Shown piece by piece: positions 18,650-29,200 of a stretch of 64,000 nt of DNA. Position 1 is the first letter of the stretch. Each line of letters begins with the position of its first letter. The notes beneath the pieces were generated by a model that ran no database searches, was not told the origin of the DNA, and saw only the letters and a list, made by a program, of their open reading frames with translations. Origin of the DNA: Chitinophagales bacterium. Lineage in GTDB: Bacteria; Bacteroidota; Bacteroidia; Chitinophagales; Chitinophagaceae. The position numbers and the translations under genes are program-made. The stretch covers positions 62,001-126,000 of the forward strand of contig JACJXR010000004.1 of assembly GCA_020636505.1 (NCBI GenBank), in the 5' to 3' direction.

Positions 18650-21600
18650 TTATTTCATTATGTCGAAGCCTTTGCTGATCGTGCCGCCGTCTGTTTTGGC
18701 ACGAATCAGGTAGTGACCGTTCGCATAGCTGCTTACGTTGATCTCATGAGCCGCTTGACCTTTGTCTGCTTGGCCTTTGTAGATAACGGCACCTACACTG
18801 TTGAGTATCTCCACTTCCTCAAGTACCGCTCCTGTAACTGATATGGTTACGCGATCCTTAGCAGGGTTAGGATATACACTCACTTGGTCTTCTGTAGCCA
18901 CTTGCTCTACGCTCAACGGCCAGCCCAACTGTACCGTATCGCTACCACATGCGTTGAACATCACCAACTTCACGAACAGATCGCCGTCGATCACTTTAGT
19001 TACGCTCTGCTTAGTACTTGTGGTACCGTCGCTGAACAACCACAGATATCCTTGTGCACCTATTGGGCCGCTCGGGCTGAAGTAGTAAGTGTTGCCATTC
19101 TTAACATAGGAGATACCGTTAGCCTTAGGCAATAGGTCGATGTGTACACTGATCGTGTCTACATCCTGACAGTTCGGTCCGCCGTCTACGGCTACCCAAT
19201 AGTCTCCTGCTTGCTTAACGTCTATTGTACGAGTTGTAGCACCTGTGCTCCATAGGTACTTGGCTCCGGGGAAGCCTGCATCCAATTTCGCATATACACC
19301 TTTCACTTCACAATAGCTGGTATCGTTACCCAAGTTAACATTAAGAGGGCCGCTCTTAATCACACTTGAGGTACTGCTGCTTGAACAGCCGATATTACTT
19401 ACAACCACAGTATAGTTACCGGGTTGGTTAACAGGGTAAGTGCTGTTCGTAGCTCCCGGTATGTTGTTACCGTTCAACTGCCATTGGTATTTCACACCTG
19501 CTGCATTACCTGCATCCAAGGTCAATCCGTTACCCACACAGTAGGTCAATGGTCCGTTAGCACTTACCAAGGCGTTCGGTGCAGCTATCGTGCTCACGGT
19601 AACAGGTACCGCTTCCACTTGCTGGCTGCCGTATGTGATAACAACACTGTAGTCACCCGGTTGGCCTGCTACATAGCTCAAACCTTTTGCACCCGGTATA
19701 TCAACACCGTTGCGCTTCCACTGATAGCTTGTACCGTTCTGCGGTTCAGCGTTCAACTGTACATTGTTACCTGTACAGATGACGATGCTACCCTGCGGTA
19801 TAACGAATGCAGACAACGCGCTGCCTTCTTCCAAACCTGTGTAGGCTCCGAAGTGGTGAAGGCTGATATTGTTGTTTAGTTTGTTGGTTCCTGTATTCAC
19901 AGTACTCATCGGACTGTTGTACACCATCCATGGGTAAGTACTGCTGTATTTGAAGCCAAGGCGTAAGTCACTTTCTGTCGCGATGTCGCCCAACCAGATA
20001 TCCATATAATCAACCTCAACATCGAACTTGTACGTCGTACCTGTTCCTTGTTGTTGCACATCCGTGTAGAAGAACATGCTTCCCTTAGGTGATACTTGTG
20101 ATGCAACACCCGGGCCCTTACGGCCACTGTATTGACGTACCGCCAACGGTGCTGTCAACGGAAACTCGTTGTCCCAAGTCACTTTTGCAACTTCCAACTC
20201 ACCGAAAGTGAATACTTGAGTACCGCCTGCAACAGGAGTCGCAGGAGTCGCTGTGGCCAACGGTGGCATAACTTCAGGCTCGAATTCGTATGCACCGATA
20301 TCAGGCACACCTGCTGCACGGGTATCAACCCTTGCATTACCGTCAGCGTCCTTCACATCTCCGCTGATTTGAATAGCGCGTCCATTCAAAGACCAGCTCG
20401 AAGGATCGTTCTTATCAGGACGTAGATTCGTTGCACTGATGAAGCCCGGCTCATAGCTCAATGAATGCTCGTTATCACCTGTAGCCGTTCTGAACGCTGC
20501 CAAAGATTTCTTAGCACTGTTGTTGTACGATGCCAAGTTACTACCGGTAGCGTATATATTGTTGTAATCAAACTTGTTGTTACTCGCCGAGTTATAGAAA
20601 TAAACAGCCATACCGCCACCTGTGTTGGCAAACACGTTGTTCATAAAGCGGTTATTGTTATAACTGCTACTTGAATAGTACAAGTAAGCACCATAACCAC
20701 TGCTGTAACTGTTGGTAAAGTTGATACTGTTGTGCATGAAGTCCATGTAAGTACTGTAGTACATACGCACACCATAGTATGCCGTGTTACCCGGTATTAC
20801 CGATATTGCGTTATTAGCGAATTTACCGCGGTTTGAAGAGCTACCTTGTGGACGATACATGTATACACCGTAACCACGTTGAGATATCATTTCATTACCC
20901 GTAACAACAGGACTTTGGTAAGCATAATAACAGTAGAAAGTATAGTTACCTGTGGTACCGGCATCTATCATGTTGTTAGTAAACTGCAGGCCATTGGTGT
21001 AATAAATGTATGCACCCATGTAATAGAAATCTGTGATGCTGTTACCATCTATTATCAAGCCGTCAGTATACGAGTTGTAATTGTATAACCAAACGCTATA
21101 ATAACCACCTTTGATAACATTGTCTTTGATAACAAGATTTTCGCCATCAAAGTCAGTTTGATAACCATAACCATAGATCGCAGAGTTGTAGCTCGTTGTC
21201 GTTGCATTAGACGCGTTCAAATGACAACCTACAATCGAGTCATTATCTGTCTTACCATACAATGAGAAACACTGTCCATAAGACGCCGCAGTACTGACCG
21301 TCAGGTTCTTGAACGTGATATTGTCCGCATCAAGCATGCGTATCACATCCATATCCGAACTGGTTGTATTGTGCGTGATCGTTACACTGCTCGCGTTGCC
21401 GTTCTCTGAACGGAATGTGATGCGGCCAGGTGTAGGCGTAGCACTTACAGGATTGTTCAATATCAACTTACCGTTGTAGCTGCCCGGACGAATGTCGAAT
21501 ACAACATCACCGCAAGTACCGTATTTATTCAATGCATCAACTGCATCCACAGGGGTAGCGAAGTCAGGACTCGTACCACCTACCGTATAGGTGCCTGATA

Positions 21601-24600
21601 GAGATGCGCGATAATCGATGTCTATCGTATCATCTGCAGGTACAGGGTCGGTATTGCCGTTCGGCTCAAAGGTCCATGCTTTGATCTTCCTTGCAGCATT
21701 ACCGAAAGTAACACTACCCAATGTGATGGTCACTTCGTTACCTGCTGTACTTCCGTTGATATCTATCGGAGTTGTATGGTTGATGGTACCCTTAGACACA
21801 CCATCCAATTCCCATGCTATCTTAACATTGTTGATCTTGTTGTTACCGTTATTCTTAACGAGGATCTTAACAGTGTAAGTACCAGGACAGAACGGAGGCG
21901 TAGGCTCAATGATTGCATCAACGCTCGCGTTGTCCTTAACATCAATACCTGTAACCAAAGAGTTCACATCATTGACACCCGGAGTGTTGATGAAGTTGCG
22001 AGACACGTTGGAACTGCTCACAGCAGGGCTGTAACCAACCCATGCATTCGTACCTACTTTCTCAGCCAAGCGCAATGCGCTCTCAGAGGCGATGGTTCCA
22101 ATCCATGGATCTTTGTAATACATGTCCAGTTCGTAATCCAAACTTGTACCTGTACCGCCGATGGCTCCATAGTAGAACATCTGAGTAGGGTTAATGGCCA
22201 ATATGCCCGGAGGATTCGTACCGGTGTACTGCTTATACGTCATACCCGTAGGTACACTACTACCCCATTTGATAACAGCAGCAGTATCCTCTCCAAAAGT
22301 GAACACCTGAGTGGTGCTCGGTGCGGGAGCAGCAGGGCTCGCAGCACAGTTCGGTGGTGTAGACGTAGGTACGAATTCATACGCACCTATATCAGGCACA
22401 CCTTGTATCGTAGTCAACGCACGAGCGTTACCGTTCATATCTTTATCGTTACCGGCAATCTGAACACCGCGGCCGTTCAAGGACCAACTGTTCGGGTTCG
22501 CAGGGTTCGGTGTCAAATCACCTTGAGACACATTTGTGAAACCCGGATTGTATTTCAAGGAGTTCTTGTTGTTACCTAAGGCCGCACGCATAGATGCGAT
22601 AGTGCCGTATGACTGGCCGGTATAACCGAAGTACAATAAAGTACCTGTACCGAAGAAGTTGTTGTAGTCAAAATTTGAATAATTATCAGGCTGACCGAAA
22701 TACGCAGGATAACCTCCACCTGATTGGTAGAATACGTTATTCCTCATTTGGTTTACCTTATAACTTCCGCCATATTCGTACAAGTAACAGCCATAACCGG
22801 AACCCGAACCCTCTACAGCAAATGAATTGTTATAAACATCTGCGCCACCTTTATTCGCATAGTGGTAACCACCGTAATAAGCAACGTGCGTACTGTTTGA
22901 CCTAGCATAGAACGAGTTATTCGACATCTGTAAGCCTTGAGAGTAGAAGTTGTAGAAACCATATACAGTTCCGGAACCGTTACTGATGGCAACGATCTTG
23001 TTGTCCTTAACTATCCATGGGCCTGAGCCACTTGAATAAGCATATGCATATGCTCCGTAAACAGTAGAACCGCTATTCTCACAATGGATATCGTTACCTA
23101 CGATTTCTGCTTTACGTGCTTGATAAAACAAGTAGTTGTATACAGCTCTGTTATTGGTGTTTTTGCACCATATCTTATTATTATATGCTTTAGAATAACC
23201 GGTATTGTTATTGGAATACATACCTATATAAGAATAGATATACCCTCTACCGTCTATTGCGATATCGTTACCGGAAAACTCTAAATTATTCTGCGGATAG
23301 TATCCTGCATAAAAGTATTTAGAGCCCGTAGTACCGTTCATGTCTATCTTGTTGTTCAATATCTTAGCATTCTGCGGATAGCTGTTTACCAAGTACATAT
23401 ACTGCGAACTACTACTTCCGTTAATGGTAAACGAGTTCCCTGAAATCAATGGATTGATACAGCTCGAATAGTGCATACGGAAATACTTGGTACCGTTACC
23501 GTTAACTGTAACATCATTATTATTCAGCTCTGTATTGTCACAACTGCTGTAGTTCCAATAATAATAATTGGTAGATCCATTGTTCACAGTAACCTTGTTG
23601 CCATTGAACTCGGTTTGGTCGCTGGAACTATATCCATTATACCAGTAGAAAGTACTGGTACTGGTTATGTCAAAAGTGTTATTATTGGTTTGCAGGTTGG
23701 TATTGGACGAATAGTTCGTATACATATATAGAGAACTCGCCCTTGCAATTGTTACCTTGTTATTATTGAAGGTATTACCCAAATTATTGCCTGAATAGTG
23801 CGTGTATAAGTAGGTAGTACTTGTACCTCGAGAGTATATATCGTTATTATTTATGTACACTTGCTTACCTCTACTTGTACTGTTGTTATAGTTGTACAAC
23901 GGATAAACAGAACCACTGGTTGTATAGTCGTAGATCTTGTTACCACTGAATGAGTAATAGTTACTGTAGTATATGTAGTTATATATAGAGCCTCTTGTCT
24001 TAGCGGTAAATTCGTTGTTATCTATCTTACCACGATTTGAAGAAGTACCGTCACAATAATAAAAACGGAAACCATACGTCGTTGACGAGCTTGATGTTCT
24101 GTTGATATCCACTTTGTTACCACTGAATTCGAAAGCACCATCAGCATAATATGTATAGAATGTATAGTGAGTACCGGAAGTGGTTTTATTGATGATATTG
24201 TCTTTTACTTTAAAATCCAACGTGTAATAGGAATATATACAGTAATAACCCGGATTGGTTATCGTATTACCCGATATCTCGTTGTATTTACTTAAGCTTG
24301 ACGATGAGCTCGAAGAACCACGCCAATATGCTGTATATGCACCGCCTGAAATGTTGTTGTTTCTGATAATGTTATAGTTGATATTGGAACCACTGGTTGC
24401 ATATATGATCGCACCGTTCGTACTGCTTGACGTTGTGGTCGGAACAGTCATGATACAGTTCTCAATGATATTATATTGCGCAGCACCTGAGAAACGTAAT
24501 ACATTTCCGTAGGACGCGCTACCTCTACGTAGTGTAAGGTTTCTGACCCGTACATACTTCGCATTGTTGAAGTAGAAAATGTAGTTGGACGAGCTACTCG

Positions 24601-24925
24601 TACTGGTATTCGTATTGTAGATGGTAGTCGTTGCCGCGTTACCATTCTCCGATTCGAATGTGATTGTGTTGGTAGCGCTAGCGCCCGAAACACTGATGAT
24701 GGATGCATCCGAGGCACTCGAACTTGTCCATGTACCGGGACGAACCTTGAATGTTACGGGGCCTGAAACCCCTTTACTGTTCAAGTCGTTTGCAGCAGCC
24801 TGTAGGTTAGCATAGTCCGGAGACGAACCGTAAACGGTATAAGTACCATTCAACGGTTGTGCTTGCACAGCTACTCCAAACGCTAAAAACAGGAGCGTAA
24901 ATAACAGCTTGTCGAAATGTTTCAT
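18650..24925 (-). CDS. Giant T9SS-secreted right-handed beta-helix protein
   Basis: 2091 residues. Signal peptide (LLFTLLFLAFGVAVQA). Two parallel beta-helix blocks (about 30-850 and 1110-1545) each begin with a GTYTVxGxSPDxA segment and end in VPDIGAYEF; inside them the rungs follow an N-N-x-x-x-(S/T)-x-x-x-Y pattern and are exceptionally rich in Tyr, Ser and Asn. Between them is a CARDB-like domain (about 1010-1105, VKNNGNNKINNVKIAWELDG). Then come two Ig-like domains (about 1700-1860, each with YQWKRNG/YQWQLNG), a PKD-like segment and the T9SS type A sorting tail (VSVYPNPAKDRVTI, ending NGHYLIRAKTDGG). It is presumably exported and surface-attached, as a polysaccharide-binding protein, lyase-like enzyme or adhesin; no catalytic residues are recognised. 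The LytTR regulator lies 282 bases upstream. Confidence 0.9.
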   Translation of the reverse strand: MKHFDKLLFTLLFLAFGVAVQAQPLNGTYTVYGSSPDYANLQAAANDLNSKGVSGPVTFKVRPGTWTSSSASDASIISVSGASATNTITFESENGNAATTTIYNTNTSTSSSSNYIFYFNNAKYVRVRNLTLRRGSASYGNVLRFSGAAQYNIIENCIMTVPTTTSSSTNGAIIYATSGSNINYNIIRNNNISGGAYTAYWRGSSSSSSSLSKYNEISGNTITNPGYYCIYSYYTLDFKVKDNIINKTTSGTHYTFYTYYADGAFEFSGNKVDINRTSSSSTTYGFRFYYCDGTSSNRGKIDNNEFTAKTRGSIYNYIYYSNYYSFSGNKIYDYTTSGSVYPLYNYNNSTSRGKQVYINNNDIYSRGTSTTYLYTHYSGNNLGNTFNNNKVTIARASSLYMYTNYSSNTNLQTNNNTFDITSTSTFYWYNGYSSSDQTEFNGNKVTVNNGSTNYYYWNYSSCDNTELNNNDVTVNGNGTKYFRMHYSSCINPLISGNSFTINGSSSSQYMYLVNSYPQNAKILNNKIDMNGTTGSKYFYAGYYPQNNLEFSGNDIAIDGRGYIYSYIGMYSNNNTGYSKAYNNKIWCKNTNNRAVYNYLFYQARKAEIVGNDIHCENSGSTVYGAYAYAYSSGSGPWIVKDNKIVAISNGSGTVYGFYNFYSQGLQMSNNSFYARSNSTHVAYYGGYHYANKGGADVYNNSFAVEGSGSGYGCYLYEYGGSYKVNQMRNNVFYQSGGGYPAYFGQPDNYSNFDYNNFFGTGTLLYFGYTGQSYGTIASMRAALGNNKNSLKYNPGFTNVSQGDLTPNPANPNSWSLNGRGVQIAGNDKDMNGNARALTTIQGVPDIGAYEFVPTSTPPNCAASPAAPAPSTTQVFTFGEDTAAVIKWGSSVPTGMTYKQYTGTNPPGILAINPTQMFYYGAIGGTGTSLDYELDMYYKDPWIGTIASESALRLAEKVGTNAWVGYSPAVSSSNVSRNFINTPGVNDVNSLVTGIDVKDNASVDAIIEPTPPFCPGTYTVKILVKNNGNNKINNVKIAWELDGVSKGTINHTTPIDINGSTAGNEVTITLGSVTFGNAARKIKAWTFEPNGNTDPVPADDTIDIDYRASLSGTYTVGGTSPDFATPVDAVDALNKYGTCGDVVFDIRPGSYNGKLILNNPVSATPTPGRITFRSENGNASSVTITHNTTSSDMDVIRMLDADNITFKNLTVSTAASYGQCFSLYGKTDNDSIVGCHLNASNATTTSYNSAIYGYGYQTDFDGENLVIKDNVIKGGYYSVWLYNYNSYTDGLIIDGNSITDFYYMGAYIYYTNGLQFTNNMIDAGTTGNYTFYCYYAYQSPVVTGNEMISQRGYGVYMYRPQGSSSNRGKFANNAISVIPGNTAYYGVRMYYSTYMDFMHNSINFTNSYSSGYGAYLYYSSSSYNNNRFMNNVFANTGGGMAVYFYNSASNNKFDYNNIYATGSNLASYNNSAKKSLAAFRTATGDNEHSLSYEPGFISATNLRPDKNDPSSWSLNGRAIQISGDVKDADGNARVDTRAAGVPDIGAYEFEPEVMPPLATATPATPVAGGTQVFTFGELEVAKVTWDNEFPLTAPLAVRQYSGRKGPGVASQVSPKGSMFFYTDVQQQGTGTTYKFDVEVDYMDIWLGDIATESDLRLGFKYSSTYPWMVYNSPMSTVNTGTNKLNNNISLHHFGAYTGLEEGSALSAFVIPQGSIVICTGNNVQLNAEPQNGTSYQWKRNGVDIPGAKGLSYVAGQPGDYSVVITYGSQQVEAVPVTVSTIAAPNALVSANGPLTYCVGNGLTLDAGNAAGVKYQWQLNGNNIPGATNSTYPVNQPGNYTVVVSNIGCSSSSTSSVIKSGPLNVNLGNDTSYCEVKGVYAKLDAGFPGAKYLWSTGATTRTIDVKQAGDYWVAVDGGPNCQDVDTISVHIDLLPKANGISYVKNGNTYYFSPSGPIGAQGYLWLFSDGTTSTKQSVTKVIDGDLFVKLVMFNACGSDTVQLGWPLSVEQVATEDQVSVYPNPAKDRVTISVTGAVLEEVEILNSVGAVIYKGQADKGQAAHEINVSSYANGHYLIRAKTDGGTISKGFDIMK

Positions 24926-25207
24926 AAATGTTTATTTTAATCGTTTACCTTATAATGAGAGAAAAACAAATGCAATGATTTGTTAGATAACTTAAACACA
25001 TACATTACATCTTATAAAATTACATAGACCTGTACCGCCTCAAAAACCGTTAAATAAAGCCAATTGACCGTTCACACATTGAGAAGGCCCTTTTTTATTA
25101 AATAGGCATTAATGGAAGATGAAAATGAATTGTAAGAGGTATTACATTAAAATTTAGGCGCGCTGATAACCCTTGTAGAAAGGTGATAGGACGATATTAA
25201 AACTGAT

Positions 25208-25939
25208 TTAAACAACTTTTTCAGCCAGAAACTCGCGAAAAGCCTTTAGTCTTCTTCTTGAAACATCCACTTCATGGCCCGAATCCATGATGAGGTGATC
25301 GTCACTTAGACTTTTATATGCACTTAACCTATCCACATTGATGATATAGGACTTGTGCACTCTGTAGAATATACTTTCCGGAAGCTCTTTTTCAAAATGC
25401 TTAAGCGTTTTGGATACACATATCACATTCTCATCATCGTCTTCCGATACATAAATATTGGTATAGTTGCCTTGCGCTTCAAGAAATACTATACTTGGTA
25501 TATCGATCAATATGATACCTGATGAATCATTGACCGCAATTTTCTTGGAGCGCCATTCTTCTTCCTGTTGTTGATTATGCTCTTCGACAGCGGCGAGCAG
25601 CCGTTCCTCAACCCTTGTCAGGTCTTCGGGTGACAATGGCTTCAACAAGCAATCAAATACATTAGTTCTTATAGCGTCTACTGCAACCCGCGATGAAGCT
25701 GTAACCAAAACTATAAATGGGATACCGGATATTTCTTTGGGAATATCAAACTTCTTTCCTCGGGGTAGATACGTATCAAAGAATACAACGTCAGGGGATT
25801 TTTTTTCAATAGCGGCCTTAATACCTTTTCGAGTATGATAAACACCTCGTACATCAATGTGCTTGCAATGGGTGCTTATCAGCTCAGGAAGATACCCTTT
25901 ATACCTGTTTTCTATGTCAAGAATAAACGCGCTGATCAA
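25208..25939 (-). CDS. LytTR-family response regulator
   Basis: 243 residues: receiver domain (1-120) and LytTR DNA-binding domain (about 138-240, FLEAQGNYTNIYVSEDD, then FYRVHKSYIINVDRL). The phospho-acceptor Asp (VVFFDTYLPRG) and the Lys (CLLKPLSP) are present, but the usual N-terminal acidic pair is reduced to a single Asp (FILDIE), so phosphorylation may be weakened. There is no ATG in the frame back to the upstream stop at 26024-26026; the first usable start is a TTG at 25939. No histidine kinase is next to it. It lies between two giant surface-protein genes on the same strand and could control either; that is inference. Confidence 0.88.
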   Translation of the reverse strand: MISAFILDIENRYKGYLPELISTHCKHIDVRGVYHTRKGIKAAIEKKSPDVVFFDTYLPRGKKFDIPKEISGIPFIVLVTASSRVAVDAIRTNVFDCLLKPLSPEDLTRVEERLLAAVEEHNQQQEEEWRSKKIAVNDSSGIILIDIPSIVFLEAQGNYTNIYVSEDDDENVICVSKTLKHFEKELPESIFYRVHKSYIINVDRLSAYKSLSDDHLIMDSGHEVDVSRRRLKAFREFLAEKVV

Positions 25940-26155
25940 AACAAAAGCTCTTAGTTCAAATCGGTTGATTACGGTAAAAGACGGATTTATTGTAAATACC
26001 GTTTGCAGAACTGCATTTAAAAATCAATATCGACTGTAAACTAATGAAAAACAACACATCGTTTTAATCAAATATTCATTTTATTAACCATCTGACAATA
26101 ATTCTATAAGAACTTATTAATTGAAACAATGATGGACACATATCATTTTCCAAGA

Positions 26156-26183
26156 CAAAGGCCGCTCATTTGAGCGGCCTTTG
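26156..26183 (-). terminator. Terminator of the 3205-aa giant gene
   Basis: CAAAGGCCGCTCA (26156-26168) and TGAGCGGCCTTTG (26171-26183) are a perfect 13-bp inverted repeat with a two-base loop, 23 bases after the giant gene's stop. It is GC-rich and flanked by A/T tracts. Confidence 0.82.
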
Positions 26184-26205
26184 TTATCAAGATCAATCTA
26201 AAATC

Positions 26206-29200
26206 CTATCTGCGTATTATCACTCTCGCTCTGTATAGATCTGTTTTATTCTGTACTTCCACCATATACATTCCATCTGCAACTTCAGGTACGCTGAACA
26301 CTAGGTCTGTATTCGGAACGATTTCCATTCTTTTAACCACTTCGCCCAGCATATTCCTTATTACAACCTCACCACCCTTCACATATTCAGGCAACTCTAT
26401 TCGGAACGTACCGTTGTTAGGGTTAGGATATACAGAGAGTGTTTTCTCTTTTACAAATGTGCTTTCAACGCCTGTTGTCACCAATCTACTACCTGCTATT
26501 TTAACAGTCACACACTCAAGGCTGGTTTTCATCTCAGCATATACCTTGTCATCTTTTGTCAATTGGTCTGATTGGAAAACATTTGTTGTGCTCTGTTGTC
26601 TCAACCCGTTCACATACCACTCGTAGGTAGGACTTGAACCACCATTAGTTGGATTAGCGGTAAAGACATACATGTTACCTCCGTTATACTCCACTTGCAC
26701 ATCAACCACAGGTGTCACATTCGGTGTCACTTTGAACGTAACTCCTTTACTTGTTTCAGGGAACACACATGTTGCATTGCTTATCAGGTGACATTGCACC
26801 ACATCGTTATCATTTAGTGTATTGATGCTCAATGTTGGCAAAGTGGCACCTGGTATATTACTGCCGTTCAACAACCACTGGAACTGAGGATTCGTACCCC
26901 CATTTACATAGTAAGAGTAAACCGTGATCTGTTGACCGTCACATATATTACTATCCGGATTCGGAGCGATCGATATATCAGACGTTTTGGTCTGGTTGAT
27001 GGTCATCTTAATGGTACCTGTTGCACTGGTAGGCAATGGGCATTTGAACGAACTGGTAACGATACAGCTCACATCGGCTCCATTACCCAATGTGCTACTT
27101 GTGTATGTATCTGTATTAGTACCAACAGGGCTGCCATTAACCTGCCATTGGTATGTAGGCGTATTACCCGCCCATGTGGTATTCACTTTAAAATCTACAG
27201 GAAGTCCTGAACATGCCACACCGTTCGACGGAGAAACAACCACAGCTGTAGGTGTTTGATATTGAGTAACTGTCATGATAACACTGTTACTCCATCCCGC
27301 AGGTGTTGTTTTACAAGTGGCTGATGATGTGAAGAAGCACTTAACCTCATCATTGTTCGCCAAACCACTGTTACTGTACGTGGTACTGTTACCTCCAACA
27401 GGGTTATTATTCAAGTACCATTGGTATGTAGGGCTACTACCTCCGTTTTGACCGGTTGCAGTAAAGGTTACGTTGGTACCCACACATATATCGGAACTTG
27501 TAGCTGCTATCGATACAGATGGTGTCACCAACGGATCAACAGTTAGGCTCAGTGTATTTGTTGTTATAGAGGGGGAACATGTACCTGTCACCAAACAACG
27601 ATACTGATAACCGCTGAATGATGTTGGCACTTGCGACATGGTTAATGCAGTTGTTGTTACACCTGAATAATTCGTATTGTTACTCAGGTTGGTCCATGAA
27701 CCTGAACTACTTGTTCTGTATTGCCATTGATGAGCAACGTTATGACCCAAAGTACCTATACTAAGGGTTAGGTTAGAATTCTCACATATGGTTTTTGTTG
27801 TGTATGGTATATCGTTTGTTATTCTTGGTTTACCATACACTGTCATTGTTGCAGAGTTGCTGGTTACAGTACCACAGGTTCCACTCACTTCGCATCTGAA
27901 AGTTCTGGTATAAACATTACCTGTTGTAATGCCTGAAATAGACAGTGTGTTAGTATTTACTCCTGAGTAGCCTGTCCAGTTGTATACCTGCTGCCATACA
28001 GAACCATCATAGTAGTACCATCTGTAAACAAGGTTGGTACCTGAAGCTGAAACAGAGAAAGTAGCCGTGCTGCCTTCACAAATAGTTTGTGAGCTTGGCT
28101 GAGCAGATAAAGACGGAGCCGTACCTACGCTAAGTACAGCCACATTCGATGTTTGTGTCGGAGGACAAGCCCCGCCAACCACACAACGATACTGATTGTT
28201 ATTCATACCTGTATTTACACTAGCAAGGTTGAGTGTAGCTGATGTAGCACCACCAACAATGCCCCATGTACTACCGCCATTCGTACTTACCTGCCACTGG
28301 TAGGTAAGTGAAGTGCCTGTAGCCGATACTGAGAATGTAGTACCTGTACCGGAACAAACAAGCTTACTGGTAGGATGAGACGTAATAGCAGGTGGAACAT
28401 TTATAGTTAATGTTCCTACGTTACTCATTAAACCAGGAGCACAAACCGTATACACAGAACAACGATATTGACGCGTTGGATAATATGCAGTAAGGCCTGT
28501 TACGGTCAAGGTATTAGTATTCACTCCTGAGAAGTTTGAACTATTTTGGACAAAATGCCAGTTACCCCCACCGTTTGTACTCTCTTGCCACAAGTAACTA
28601 ATTGCTGCTGCTCCTGTTGTTGAAGCTGTTACAGAGAACGTCGTTGTACCTCCTGAACATATTGTACTGTTTCCGGGATGTGCACTCAATGATACCGGTG
28701 CATTTACTGTAATTGTTGCAACATTAGATGTTTGCGATGGAGTACATGTGCCGGTAACCAGACAACGATACAGGTAACCCTGTACCGAAACTGTTGCACC
28801 AGTCAAGGTAAGGGTGTTGGTTGTTGCACCACTATATAAAGTAGAATTACTTACACTGCTCCAGGTAGTTCCGCCATTGCTGCTGAACTCCCATTGATAA
28901 CTTATACCTGTACCTGCAGCACTGACACCAAAGCTGGTGTTGCCTCCGTCACATATCGCACTGCTTACGGGATGAGACGTTATGTTTGGCAGGCTATTCA
29001 CAACGAGTGTGGCGGCATTAGATGATGCAGATGGAGTGCAGGTACCACCTATCACACACCTGTATTGATTGTTGTTTACATAAGCAGTAGCACCTGTCAA
29101 TATAAGTGTTGCGGTATTTGTACCACTGTATATTCCTCCGTTACCCAGATAGTTCCAGGTAGCTCCGCCATTGGTACTTTCCTGCCACTTGTATATTATG

